A DNA stretch of 10,060 bases from Pseudomonadota bacterium (lineage in GTDB: Bacteria; Pseudomonadota; Alphaproteobacteria; Acetobacterales; Acetobacteraceae): assembly GCA_021807975.1 (NCBI GenBank), contig JAKBCJ010000146.1, positions 1 to 10,060 on the forward strand, in the 5' to 3' direction. Of the stretch, positions 1 to 7,387 are shown piece by piece (position 1 is the first letter of the stretch; every line of letters begins with the position of its first letter). The notes under the pieces were generated by a model. It was not told the origin of the DNA. It was given only the letters and a program-made list of their open reading frames with translations, and did not search any database. The position numbers and the translations under genes are program-made.

Positions 1-40
1 ATCCCAAATGGCCGCGCAGACGGCGGACAAACACGCATGA
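1..40 (+). CDS. murG: C-terminal end of upstream gene, probably murG (partial)
   Basis: Frame 2 reads twelve codons (SQMAAQTADKHA) and then TGA at 38-40. That stop overlaps the murC ATG as ATGA, the same junction seen at murC/murB and murB/ddl further on. In proteobacterial dcw clusters the gene just before murC is normally murG, the transferase that adds GlcNAc to lipid I to make lipid II. The identity is inferred from position and overlap geometry only: the twelve residues carry no diagnostic motif. A different upstream gene, or no gene in this frame, cannot be excluded. Confidence 0.42.
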   Translation, partial: SQMAAQTADKHA

Positions 41-1473
41 GAGCCCTTCCTCTTTCCATCGGCACCATCCACTTCGTCGGCATCGGCGGCATCGGCATGT
101 CCGGCATCGCCGAGGTGCTGCACGAACTGGGCTATGCGGTGCAGGGCAGCGACATTGCCGAGTCCGCAAACGTGCTGCGTCTGCGCGCCGCCGGTATTCC
201 TGTCGCCATCGGCCATGACGCCGCAAACCTGGGCGATGCACAGGTCGTGGTCGTGTCCACTGCCGTCAAGCGCGACAACCCCGAGGTCGCCTCGGCCCGG
301 GCGCGCCTGATTCCGGTGGTGCGCCGCGCCGAGATGCTGGCCGAACTGATGCGGTTGAAATGGTCGGTCGCGGTTGGTGGGACGCATGGCAAGACCACGA
401 CCACCAGCCTGATCGCCTGCATGCTGGAAGCGGCGCATCTGGATCCCACCGTCATCAACGGCGGCATCATCAACGCCTATGGCACCAACACCCGCATGGG
501 GGCCGGCGACTGGATGGTGGTGGAGGCGGACGAAAGCGACGGATCGTTTCTGCGCCTGCCGGCGATCATCGCCGTGGTCACCAATATGGACCCGGAACAT
601 CTGGACCACTGGGGCAGCGCGGAAGCGATGCTGGCGGGTTACGACCAGTTCGTAGCCAACATTCCGTTCTATGGTTTCGCCGTGCTGTGCATCGACCATC
701 CGGCGGTGCAGCAGATGATCCCCCGCCTGTCGGATCATCGTATCGTTACGTATGGATTCTCGCCGCAGGCCGATGTGCGGGCGGAGAAAGTCTCCCCGGA
801 CAAGTTCGGCTCTACGTTCGATGTCGTGGTAACGGATCGCTATCGCAACCGAGCCCGCCGGATGGGACCGTTCCGGTTGCCGATGCTGGGGGCGCACAAC
901 GTGCAGAACGCGCTGGCGGCGATTGCGGTCGGTATCGAAATGGAGATCGACGACAAGACACTGGCGAGTGCGTTCCTTGGCTTCAAGGGCGTCAAGCGCC
1001 GCTTCACCAAGACCGGCGAGGCCGGCGGCATCACGGTGATCGACGATTACGGCCACCATCCGGTGGAAATCGCCGCGGTGCTGAAGGCCGCGCGTCAGGC
1101 CGGCGCCCGCGATGTCGTCGCTGTCGTGCAGCCGCACCGCTACACGCGGCTTGAATCGCTGTTCAACGAATTCTGCACCTGCATGAACGACGCCGGCACG
1201 GTGATCGTGGCCGACGTTTACGCCGCGGGCGAGCAGCCGGTTCCGGGCATCAACCGCGATGCGCTGGTGGAGGGCCTGCGCGCCCGTGGCCATCGCAGTG
1301 TCGTGGCGCTGCCGAACCCCGCGATGCTGGGGGAAATGGTGCATGCCATCGCTCGTCCGGGCGATTTCGTCGTTTGCCTGGGGGCCGGATCGATCACCCA
1401 GTGGGCGGGTGCGCTGCCCGCCGAACTGCTGGCGCTGCAAGCCAGCGGCGGAAAACGGGTGGCGGGATCATGA
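37..1473 (+). CDS. murC: UDP-N-acetylmuramate--L-alanine ligase MurC
   Basis: Cytoplasmic ATP-dependent ligase that adds L-alanine to UDP-MurNAc, the first step of peptidoglycan stem peptide assembly. The 478 residues are normal for the family and all three Mur ligase domains are present. The N-terminal UDP-binding domain opens with HFVGIGGIGMSGIAEVL at residues 12-28. The central ATPase domain has the P-loop GGTHGKTTTT (114-123), then VEADESDGSF and TNMDPEHLDHWG, which supply metal- and nucleotide-binding residues. GAHNVQNALAAI leads into the C-terminal domain, which carries DDYGHHPVEI and QPHRYTRLESL. The ATG at 37 is chosen because family homology begins within a dozen residues of it and it overlaps the preceding stop as ATGA; no strong Shine-Dalgarno is visible. 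The gene ends with tandem in-frame TGA TGA, and the first TGA overlaps the murB start. Nothing suggests damage. Confidence 0.97.
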   Translation: MRALPLSIGTIHFVGIGGIGMSGIAEVLHELGYAVQGSDIAESANVLRLRAAGIPVAIGHDAANLGDAQVVVVSTAVKRDNPEVASARARLIPVVRRAEMLAELMRLKWSVAVGGTHGKTTTTSLIACMLEAAHLDPTVINGGIINAYGTNTRMGAGDWMVVEADESDGSFLRLPAIIAVVTNMDPEHLDHWGSAEAMLAGYDQFVANIPFYGFAVLCIDHPAVQQMIPRLSDHRIVTYGFSPQADVRAEKVSPDKFGSTFDVVVTDRYRNRARRMGPFRLPMLGAHNVQNALAAIAVGIEMEIDDKTLASAFLGFKGVKRRFTKTGEAGGITVIDDYGHHPVEIAAVLKAARQAGARDVVAVVQPHRYTRLESLFNEFCTCMNDAGTVIVADVYAAGEQPVPGINRDALVEGLRARGHRSVVALPNPAMLGEMVHAIARPGDFVVCLGAGSITQWAGALPAELLALQASGGKRVAGS

Positions 1474-2429
1474 TGACCGCCGCACGCAATCCTGGTTTCG
1501 TCGATACTCTGCCGCCGCTGCGCGGGCGCTTGCAGGCCGATGCGCCGCTTGCGCCGTTTACGTGGTTCAGGGCGGGCGGGGCGGCGGAGGTTTTGGTGCG
1601 CCCGGCGGATACGGACGATTTGTCGGCGTTTCTGGCCGCTCTGCCGCATGAAATTCCGGTGCACGTCATCGGGGCGTGTTCCAACCTGATCGTGCGCGAC
1701 GGCGGCTTGCCGGGGGTTACGATCCGGCTGGCGCGCGGCTTTTCCGCGATCGTGCCGGAGGCCGGGGGTATCGTCGCCGGGGCGGCGGCGCTGGATGTCA
1801 CCGTTGCGGAACATGCCGCCGAAGCGGGGCTGACGGGGCTGGAATTTCTGTCGGGCATCCCGGGGTCGATCGGCGGCGCGGTGGCGATGAATGCCGGCGC
1901 GTACGGCGGCGACATGGCGAGTGTTCTGGATTGGGCGGAGATTGTTACGCGCTCAGGCGAGCAGCGCCGCTTGCTGGGGCCGCAGCTTGCGTTTGCGTAT
2001 CGTCACGCGGCTTTGCCGGTCGGTGCGGTGGTCACGCGGGTGCGGCTGCGCGGCGTGCCGGGGGCTCCGGCGCTGATCGCCATGCGCATGGCCGGGATCA
2101 AGGCGGCGCGCGAGGCTTCGCAGCCGGTGCGCGCGCGGACCGGGGGCTCCACCTTCCGCAATCCGGACGGGATGAAGGCCTGGGAGCTGATTGACGCGGC
2201 GGGCTGCCGGGGACTGACTCGCGGCGGTGCGGCGGTGTCCGAGAAGCACTGCAATTTTCTGATCAACACCGGGTCTGCCACGGCCGCCGATATCGAGGGT
2301 TTGGGCGAGGAAGTCCGCCGCCGCGTGCTCGCCGTGACGGGGGTGACGCTGCACTGGGAAATCCGGCGGATCGGTTTGCCGGCGGCGGGTTCGATTGCCG
2401 CGGTAACGGCCGGGGGCGATGTGTCATGA
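1470..2429 (+). CDS. murB: UDP-N-acetylenolpyruvoylglucosamine reductase MurB
   Basis: FAD- and NADPH-dependent enzyme that reduces UDP-GlcNAc-enolpyruvate to UDP-MurNAc, the substrate of the MurC encoded just upstream. The 319-residue protein has the N-terminal FAD fold (FTWFRAGGAAEVLVRP, NLIVRDGG), the diagnostic FAD-binding stretch IPGSIGGAVAMNAGAYGG, the TGGSTFRNP segment with the presumed proton-donor serine, SEKHCNFLINTG, and the C-terminal LHWEIRRIG containing the conserved glutamate. The frame is open upstream to 1374, but homology starts near the ATG at 1470, which overlaps the murC stop as ATGA. A second ATG at 1473 is equally possible and would shorten the protein by one residue. 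One oddity is Cys70 in the loop IGACSNLIV, where the family usually has glycine before Ser-Asn. The stop overlaps the ddl ATG, so translational coupling is likely. Confidence 0.96.
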   Translation: MMTAARNPGFVDTLPPLRGRLQADAPLAPFTWFRAGGAAEVLVRPADTDDLSAFLAALPHEIPVHVIGACSNLIVRDGGLPGVTIRLARGFSAIVPEAGGIVAGAAALDVTVAEHAAEAGLTGLEFLSGIPGSIGGAVAMNAGAYGGDMASVLDWAEIVTRSGEQRRLLGPQLAFAYRHAALPVGAVVTRVRLRGVPGAPALIAMRMAGIKAAREASQPVRARTGGSTFRNPDGMKAWELIDAAGCRGLTRGGAAVSEKHCNFLINTGSATAADIEGLGEEVRRRVLAVTGVTLHWEIRRIGLPAAGSIAAVTAGGDVS

Positions 2430-3346
2430 CGCGTGTCGTTGTGCTGTATGGCGGCATTTCGGCCGAACGCGAGGTCAGCCTGTCCAGCGGCATCCAGGTG
2501 GCGGCGGCTCTGCGCGAGGCGGGCTATCAGGTGGATGCGGTCGATGTGGGGCACGATCTTGCCGCGGTGGTTGCGGCGCTGACGCCGAAGCCGGACGTGG
2601 TATTCAACGCTTTGCACGGGCGCTTCGGCGAGGATGGGTCGATCCAGGGCATGCTGGACTGGCTGGGGATCCCGTACACGCATTCCGGGTTGCGGGCGTC
2701 GGCGGTGGCGATGGACAAGCAGGCGGCGAAGGCGCTGTTCGCGGCGGCGGGTTTGCCGGTGGCGCCCGGGCGGCTGGTGCCGATCGCCGAGTTGGAGGCG
2801 GGCGATCCGTTGCCGTTGCCGTATGTCGTCAAGCCGGTGAACGAAGGGTCTTCGGTTGGCGTTTCGGTGGTGCGGGGCGGCGACAACCGCCGTGTTGAGA
2901 TCGCGCGATCCTGGACATTCGGGCCGGAGGCTCTGGTCGAAGAATACATTCCGGGCCGGGAACTGACGGTGGGTGTGATGGGCGACCGCGCGTTGGCGGT
3001 GACGGAAATCCAGGCAGTGGCCGGCGTGTTCTATGACTACGAGTCGAAGTACGGCGATGGCGGTTCGAACCACATTCTTCCGGCCGACGTGCATCCCGAT
3101 ATCGCCGAGCAGGCGATGACGATGGCGATTGCCGCGCACCGGGCGATCGGGTGCAGCGGCGCGACGCGTTGCGATTTTCGTTACGACGATACGCAGGGCG
3201 GACCGGGGCGGCTGGTATTGCTTGAAATCAATACGCAGCCGGGCATGACCCCGACCTCGCTGCTGCCGGAGCAGGCGGCGTTCCGCGGTATCGGCTTTCC
3301 GGAATTATGCGCTTGGATGGTGGAGCAGGCGTCATGCCGGGGGTGA
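2426..3346 (+). CDS. ddl: D-alanine--D-alanine ligase
   Basis: Cytoplasmic ATP-grasp enzyme that joins two D-alanines for addition to the peptidoglycan precursor. The 306 residues match the DdlB size class. The N-terminal domain has YGGISAEREVSLSSG, where Glu14 matches the substrate-binding glutamate of E. coli DdlB, and ALHGRFGEDGSIQGML. The ATP-grasp core has SGLRASAVAMDK, YVVKPVNEGSSVGVSVV, EEYIPGRELTVGV and FYDYESKY, whose Tyr fits a D-Ala-D-Ala rather than a D-Ala-D-Lac ligase. The metal and substrate site follows in ATRCDFR and LLEINTQPGMTPTSLLPEQA. The ATG overlaps the murB stop as ATGA, with only a G-rich stretch near 2411-2416 as a weak ribosome site. The 3' end overlaps the start of ftsQ by 13 bases. 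The gene looks intact and functional. Confidence 0.96.
   Translation: MTRVVVLYGGISAEREVSLSSGIQVAAALREAGYQVDAVDVGHDLAAVVAALTPKPDVVFNALHGRFGEDGSIQGMLDWLGIPYTHSGLRASAVAMDKQAAKALFAAAGLPVAPGRLVPIAELEAGDPLPLPYVVKPVNEGSSVGVSVVRGGDNRRVEIARSWTFGPEALVEEYIPGRELTVGVMGDRALAVTEIQAVAGVFYDYESKYGDGGSNHILPADVHPDIAEQAMTMAIAAHRAIGCSGATRCDFRYDDTQGGPGRLVLLEINTQPGMTPTSLLPEQAAFRGIGFPELCAWMVEQASCRG
3322..3325 (+). promoter_or_regulatory. Shine-Dalgarno of ftsQ inside ddl
   Basis: GGAG lies 8 bases before the ATG at 3334, inside the last codons of ddl. It is the reason for preferring 3334 over the in-frame ATG at 3307, and over a GTG at 3343 that would overlap the ddl stop as GTGA but has no well-spaced ribosome site. 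Confidence 0.55.
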
Positions 3347-4239
3347 AACGATCTCCGCGTAATTCTGTCAGCGACAGGCCGTCGCCCTGGCTGCTGCTGT
3401 TGCGCCGCCAGCGCCGGCTGCTGCGTCCGGCGGGTTGGATCGCGGCTGGATCGGCCTTCGTTCTACTGGCGGTGTTGGTGTTCCATTCCGCGGCGCCGCA
3501 CAGTTCGGGGACGTTAGCCTCGATGCGCGAGAAGCTGGGCGCGATGACGGCGGTGTCGGGGTTGCGGGTGACGGACATCGTGATCGAGGGGCGGGCGAAT
3601 ACGCCGGAGCCTTTGCTGTGGTCGGCGATTGGCGTGAAGAAGGGCGATCCGATCCTGGGGTTCTCGCTGGAGGAAACGCGGGCGAATATCGAGCGGATTC
3701 CGTGGGTTGAAAAGGCAACGATCGAGCGGCGGCTGCCGGGCACGGTGGTGATCAACCTGCAAGAGCGGCGTCCCTTCGCGATTTGGCAGAATCAGGGTGC
3801 GTTCGTGCTGGTGGACCGGGCGGGGCAGGTCGTTGCCAATCAGAACGTGGCGCAGTTCCGTCATCTGCCCTGGATCGTCGGGCAGGGCGCGCCGGCTGCG
3901 GCAGCTGTGCTGCTGGATGCGCTGCGGGACCGTCCGGCGCTGGCCGAAAGGGTTTCGGCGAGCGTGCGGGTCGGCGAGCGGCGGTGGAATCTGCGGATGA
4001 AGAACGGCACCGATGTGATGCTGCCGGAGGGTCATGAAATCGCGGCCCTGGATCGCTTGATTCAGCTTCAGCAGGACCATTCGGTGCTGGATCGTCCGTT
4101 GCAGGCGATCGATTTGCGGCTGCCTGACCGGATGGTGTTCCGGCCGAAGCCGGAGGCGAAGGACGGTGCGGTCGTTCCCCCGGTGCCACCCGGAACGACA
4201 CCGCCGACGGTTCCCGTTCTCGCCAAGAAACCCACATAG
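3334..4239 (+). CDS. ftsQ: Cell division protein FtsQ
   Basis: Bitopic inner-membrane divisome protein that, with FtsB and FtsL, links the early cytoplasmic ring to the periplasmic wall-synthesis machinery. Counting from ATG 3334 gives 301 residues. A short basic cytoplasmic tail (KRSPR, RRQRRLLR) precedes one hydrophobic transmembrane segment at about 33-51 (AGWIAAGSAFVLLAVLVF). A POTRA domain at about 77-147 starts LRVTDIVIEGRANTPEPLL and continues through IERIPWVEKATIERRLPGTV and INLQERRPFAIWQ; the FtsQ beta domain follows, including FVLVDRAGQVV. The C-terminus is a low-complexity proline-rich tail from about residue 270. Sequence conservation is low, as is normal for FtsQ, but domain order and position between ddl and ftsA make the call firm. 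The start is the least certain part: 3307 and GTG 3343 are alternatives. The gene ends in TAG. Confidence 0.93.
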   Translation: MPGVKRSPRNSVSDRPSPWLLLLRRQRRLLRPAGWIAAGSAFVLLAVLVFHSAAPHSSGTLASMREKLGAMTAVSGLRVTDIVIEGRANTPEPLLWSAIGVKKGDPILGFSLEETRANIERIPWVEKATIERRLPGTVVINLQERRPFAIWQNQGAFVLVDRAGQVVANQNVAQFRHLPWIVGQGAPAAAAVLLDALRDRPALAERVSASVRVGERRWNLRMKNGTDVMLPEGHEIAALDRLIQLQQDHSVLDRPLQAIDLRLPDRMVFRPKPEAKDGAVVPPVPPGTTPPTVPVLAKKPT

Positions 4240-4242
4240 GAG
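4238..4242 (+). promoter_or_regulatory. Shine-Dalgarno of ftsA overlapping the ftsQ stop
   Basis: AGGAG sits 9 bases before the ftsA ATG and shares two bases with the ftsQ TAG (4237-4239). A ribosome terminating on ftsQ would lie directly over the ftsA ribosome-binding site, which suggests coupled translation. Confidence 0.7.
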
Positions 4243-4251
4243 CACGATCGG

Positions 4252-5553
4252 ATGGCAGACAATCCTCGTCGCGTGCTACCCCCGGCCGAAACCGGCCCGC
4301 CGGAGCAGGAGCCGTCGCGTCACCACCGGTCCGGGCCGTTCGGTGTTGTCGATATCGGAACGACCAAGGTGGCGTGCCTGATCGGACGTGTGGAAAGCGA
4401 TGGCACGTTACGGGTGCTGGGGTTTGGCTGGCAGAAGGGCAGGGGCCTGAACTGCGGCGATATCGTCGATCTTGAAGCGGCGGAAAAGGCGATTCGGGCC
4501 TGCGTCGGCCAGGCGGAGGACATGGCGGACGTTCGTTTGCGTTCCGTCACCGTCAACCTGACCTGCGGGCAGCCGGAGTCGCGGCTGTTCAACGTGCAGT
4601 GGCCGGTTGGCGGGCGGGCGGTTTCGGAGAACGATATTCGTTACGTGCTGAACGAGGGCCGGGGTTTGGCGGCGGTGGACGGGCGCGAACCGATTCATGT
4701 GCTGCCGTTGAATTTCGCGGTCGATGCCACCGATCACGTCACCGATCCGCGTGGGTTGTTCTGTTCCACGCTGAACGCCCGCCTGCATGTGATCGACGCC
4801 GCGGCGACGGCGTTGCGGACACTGGAAGCCTGCATCGGCCGTTGCGACCTGGAAATCGAGGATCTGGTCTCCGCCCCCTATGCCTCGGGATTGTCCAGTC
4901 TGGCACCCGAGGAACGCGAACTGGGCGCGACCGTGATCGATATGGGCGGCGGCACCACCAGCATGGCGGTCTATGCCGACAAGCAGATGATGCACACCGC
5001 GCAAATTCCGATGGGCGGGCTGCACGTCACCAAGGATCTGGCGATCGGGCTGTCCACGACGTTGATCCATGCGGAACGATTGAAGACCCTGTACGGCAAT
5101 GTCGAATCCAGCCCGGACGACGAACGCGAATTGCTGCCGGTGCCGCTGATGGGTGAGGAAGACCACCAACTTGCCCGGGTGCCTCGCAGCATGGTGGTCA
5201 ATATCATCCGGCCGCGAATCGAGGAAACGCTGGAAAATATCAAAGACCGTCTCGATTCGTCGGGCATGGGCCGGGCGGCGGGCAACCGCGTGGTGCTGAC
5301 CGGCGGGGCCTGTCAGTTGCCGGGCGTTCGCGAAATGGCGGCGCGCATGCTCAGCCGCCAGGTCCGTCTTGGGCGTCCGTTCGCCCTGCGCGGCCTGCCG
5401 GAACTGGCGAGCGGACCTGCATTTTCCACTGCCGCGGGGCTGCTGTCCTGGGCAGCGGGCGAAGGACGAGGCTTCCAGGACATCGACCTGGAAGGTGAAC
5501 CACGGGCCGGTCTGTTCCGCCGGTTCGTCAATTATTTGAAAGAACGTGTCTAG
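4252..5553 (+). CDS. ftsA: Cell division protein FtsA
   Basis: Actin-like ATPase that anchors FtsZ filaments to the inner membrane and helps recruit later divisome proteins. The protein has 433 residues. A 29-residue proline- and charge-rich N-terminal extension precedes the fold, which starts FGVVDIGTTKVACLIG with the phosphate-1 loop at 34-39. The FtsA-specific 1C subdomain follows (VTVNLTCGQPESRL to about LNARLHVID). Phosphate loop 2 is VIDMGGGTTSMAVY at 228-241, and the adenosine loop is VVLTGGACQLPGV. The C-terminal GLFRRFVNYLKERV (420-433) is a basic amphipathic helix of the type that inserts into the membrane. The AGGAG at 4238 supports the ATG at 4252. Genes on both sides, ftsQ and ftsZ, encode its divisome partners, and the FtsZ here ends in the peptide FtsA binds. 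The gene stops at TAG. Confidence 0.97.
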   Translation: MADNPRRVLPPAETGPPEQEPSRHHRSGPFGVVDIGTTKVACLIGRVESDGTLRVLGFGWQKGRGLNCGDIVDLEAAEKAIRACVGQAEDMADVRLRSVTVNLTCGQPESRLFNVQWPVGGRAVSENDIRYVLNEGRGLAAVDGREPIHVLPLNFAVDATDHVTDPRGLFCSTLNARLHVIDAAATALRTLEACIGRCDLEIEDLVSAPYASGLSSLAPEERELGATVIDMGGGTTSMAVYADKQMMHTAQIPMGGLHVTKDLAIGLSTTLIHAERLKTLYGNVESSPDDERELLPVPLMGEEDHQLARVPRSMVVNIIRPRIEETLENIKDRLDSSGMGRAAGNRVVLTGGACQLPGVREMAARMLSRQVRLGRPFALRGLPELASGPAFSTAAGLLSWAAGEGRGFQDIDLEGEPRAGLFRRFVNYLKERV

Positions 5554-5614
5554 GCCTTGCCGCGAATCGAGCGATTTGTCGTATCCAGTAACCAAAATCC
5601 GGTCCCGTTAAATC

Positions 5615-5621
5615 GGGGGAG
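5615..5621 (+). promoter_or_regulatory. Shine-Dalgarno of ftsZ
   Basis: GGGGGAG ends 8 bases before the ftsZ ATG. It is the strongest ribosome site in the dcw part of the window, in keeping with FtsZ being needed in much greater amounts than FtsQ or FtsA. It lies at the end of the 76-base ftsA-ftsZ gap, in which no convincing promoter was found. Confidence 0.7.
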
Positions 5622-5629
5622 AAAACACA

Positions 5630-7270
5630 ATGACCCTGAACCTCACGATCCCGCAGATGAACCACACCGATTTCTCCCCCCGAATCACCGTGATCGGGGT
5701 TGGCGGCGGCGGAACGAACGCGGTCGATAACATGATCGCCGCCAACCTTCAGGGCGTGGATTTCGTTGTCGCCAACACTGACGCGCAGCAATTGATGCAC
5801 AGCCGGGCGGATCGCCGCATTCAGCTTGGCCCGCACATCACGCAGGGCCTGGGGGCGGGCGCAAAGCCGGAAATCGGCAAAGCCGCTGCCGAGGAAGCCG
5901 CCGACGAACTGTACCGTCACCTCGATGGCGCGCATATGGTGTTCATCACCGCCGGCATGGGCGGTGGCACCGGGACCGGGGCTGCCCCCGTGATTGCCCG
6001 CATGGCCCGTGAACGTAACATTCTGACCGTCGGTGTCGTTACCAAGCCGTTTGGTTTCGAAGGTGTACGCCGGGCCCGTTCGGCCGATCAGGGGATCGAG
6101 GAACTGCAGCAGTACGTCGATACGCTGATCGTGATTCCGAACCAAAATCTGTTCCGCATGGCGAACGAGCGCACGACCTGGCGCGATGCGTTCAAGATGG
6201 CCGATCAGGTGCTTTATATGGGCGTGCGCGGTGTCACCGACCTGATGATGGTGCATGGCCTGGTGAACCTGGATTTCGCCGATATCCGCACCGTCATGGC
6301 GGAAATGGGCAAAGCGATGATGGGCACCGGCGAAGCCGAGGGCGAAAACCGGGCCATCCGAGCCGCTGAGGCGGCGATCAACAATCCGTTGCTGGAAGAT
6401 ACCAGCATGTCGGGTGCGCGCGGCCTGCTGATCAACATCACGGGCGGCGAAGATCTTACGCTGTTTGAGGTCGATCAGGCCGCCAACCGCATCCGCGAGG
6501 AAGTGGATGAGGAAGCCAACGTAATTTTCGGGTCCGCCGTCGATGAAACCCTGTCCGGGCGGATTCGGGTGTCGGTAGTCGCGACCGGGATCGAGTCGCA
6601 AAGCCGGGCGGACCAGTCGCGCCCGAAGCTGGTCGCGGTTGGCGGCGGCGCCGCCCCCGCCCCGCAGCCGATCGTGCGAAATGCACCCGCGGCTGCGGCC
6701 CCTGCCTTCATGCCGAACGCTGCCCCGGCCGCCGCCCAGAACCCGTTGCGGCAACCGTCGCCGCAGCCAGAGGCAGCGGTTGCCCAGGCGGTGGCGCTGG
6801 ATGCCAACCAGCAACAGCCGCTGCCGCAGCTTCGCACGGTTGCGCAGCCGCAGTTCCAGCCGCATCAGCAGGTGCAGCAGCGTCAGCCTGCCTCGCCGGC
6901 ACAGCCGGCGCAGCCGACACCGGCCCAGCTTCTGGCGACCAAGGCAAGCCTGTTCGCCGAATCGCAGCGTCCGGCGGCGATTCCGGTGCAGGCTCCGGTG
7001 CAGCCGGCAGCGGATCACAGCCGTCCCAGCCTGTTCAATGCGGTGACCGGGGCGTTCCGCCGCCGCGCGGCACCGCAGCAGGCCCCGGTTCAGCCGACCC
7101 CGCAGTACAGCCGGAAGCCGGAACCCGCGGCGGACGAGTTTCAGCCGCAGTTGCAGCCGCAGCCGCAGCCGCCGGCGCCGGTTCTGCCGGTGGCTGCCCA
7201 GCAAACGCCCACCGGGGATCAGGGCGGGTTCGAGATTCCGGCATTTCTTCGGCGGCAGCACTCCAAGTAG
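5630..7270 (+). CDS. ftsZ: Cell division protein FtsZ
   Basis: Tubulin-like GTPase that polymerises into the division ring. Residues 1-320 are the GTPase: GVGGGGTNAV (23-32), the tubulin signature GMGGGTGTGAAP (109-120), and the T7 loop NLDFADIRTVM with Asp215 and Asp218 at the positions that complete GTP hydrolysis across the subunit interface. Residues from about 321 to 530 form a very long disordered linker rich in Gln, Pro and Ala. Two less degenerate patches interrupt it, ATKASLFAESQRP (436-448) and SRPSLFNAVTGAFRRR (464-479). The C-terminal peptide GGFEIPAFLRRQ (532-543) is the usual docking site for FtsA and other partners. At 546 residues the protein is much longer than the roughly 380 of E. 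coli FtsZ because of the linker; long linkers are common in alphaproteobacteria. The start is supported by GGGGGAG. An intrinsic terminator follows the TAG stop. Confidence 0.98.
   Translation: MTLNLTIPQMNHTDFSPRITVIGVGGGGTNAVDNMIAANLQGVDFVVANTDAQQLMHSRADRRIQLGPHITQGLGAGAKPEIGKAAAEEAADELYRHLDGAHMVFITAGMGGGTGTGAAPVIARMARERNILTVGVVTKPFGFEGVRRARSADQGIEELQQYVDTLIVIPNQNLFRMANERTTWRDAFKMADQVLYMGVRGVTDLMMVHGLVNLDFADIRTVMAEMGKAMMGTGEAEGENRAIRAAEAAINNPLLEDTSMSGARGLLINITGGEDLTLFEVDQAANRIREEVDEEANVIFGSAVDETLSGRIRVSVVATGIESQSRADQSRPKLVAVGGGAAPAPQPIVRNAPAAAAPAFMPNAAPAAAQNPLRQPSPQPEAAVAQAVALDANQQQPLPQLRTVAQPQFQPHQQVQQRQPASPAQPAQPTPAQLLATKASLFAESQRPAAIPVQAPVQPAADHSRPSLFNAVTGAFRRRAAPQQAPVQPTPQYSRKPEPAADEFQPQLQPQPQPPAPVLPVAAQQTPTGDQGGFEIPAFLRRQHSK
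7142..7171 (+). repeat. CAGCCG hexamer repeat within the ftsZ linker
   Basis: Five CAG-led hexamers in a row, four CAGCCG and one CAGTTG, encode a Gln-Pro run starting at residue 505. The repeat keeps the reading frame and lies in the disordered linker, so slippage here would change linker length by two residues at a time without breaking the protein. Confidence 0.6.
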
Positions 7271-7291
7271 TTTACGCGTTCATTCATGAAG

Positions 7292-7331
7292 GGGTGTGGG
7301 CGGTTCCGTTGACCCGTCCGCACCCTTTTTT
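7292..7331 (+). terminator. Intrinsic terminator after ftsZ
   Basis: A 12-bp stem is formed by 7292-7303 and 7314-7325 (two G-U pairs, the rest Watson-Crick) around a 10-base loop, followed by six T at 7326-7331. It starts 22 bases after the ftsZ stop and has a T run only on the + side, so it should end the dcw transcript and separate it from selA. Confidence 0.9.
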
Positions 7332-7339
7332 GGTTTTGC

Positions 7340-7363
7340 GCCCCCGGCTGGCCTGCCGGGGGC
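7340..7363 (+). other. Perfect 9-bp GC hairpin in the selA leader
   Basis: Bases 7340-7348 (GCCCCCGGC) pair perfectly with 7355-7363 (GCCGGGGGC) around the 6-base loop TGGCCT. No T run follows on the + strand, and the - strand would have A-rich sequence after it, so it does not read as a terminator in either direction. It ends 24 bases before the selA ATG. Its 3' arm shares 7361-7363 with the next hairpin, so the two full structures cannot form together. A regulatory role is only a possibility. Confidence 0.5.
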
Positions 7364-7387
7364 CGCGCGCCTAGGCTGCGCGCCGCC
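7361..7387 (+). other. Hairpin abutting the selA start codon
   Basis: Bases 7365-7370 (GCGCGC) pair with 7378-7383 (GCGCGC), and after a C-C mismatch 7361-7363 pair with 7385-7387, giving nine pairs around a 7-base loop. The helix ends on the base before the selA ATG and occupies the region where a Shine-Dalgarno would lie. No AGGAG-like sequence is present there. The structure is certain to be possible on paper; whether it forms or matters is unknown. Confidence 0.45.

Noticed and set aside
2003..3139. Long - strand open frame across the murB/ddl junction (378 codons)
   Set aside because: It lies antisense to two well-supported genes, has Arg/His-rich composition, no motif and no ribosome site; it is a shadow of GC-rich codon use.
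4408..5595. Long - strand open frame opposite ftsA (395 codons)
   Set aside because: It is a shadow of ftsA with the same biased composition and no recognisable domain.
5554..5629. Promoter or CtrA site in the ftsA-ftsZ gap
   Set aside because: Only one TTAA is present (near 5608) without the second half at the right spacing, and TTGCCG at 5557 has no acceptable -10 box at 16-17 bases.
5528..7261. A 577-codon open frame on the - strand covering all of ftsZ
   Set aside because: Its product is an Arg/His/Leu-rich low-complexity sequence with no recognisable motif, as expected from the antisense frame of a GC-rich gene. ftsZ on the + strand is certain.
7340..7363. GC hairpin as a second terminator, or as a terminator for - strand genes
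   Set aside because: No T run follows it on the + strand, and the - strand continuation is A-rich. The T-rich stretch before it belongs to the ftsZ terminator.
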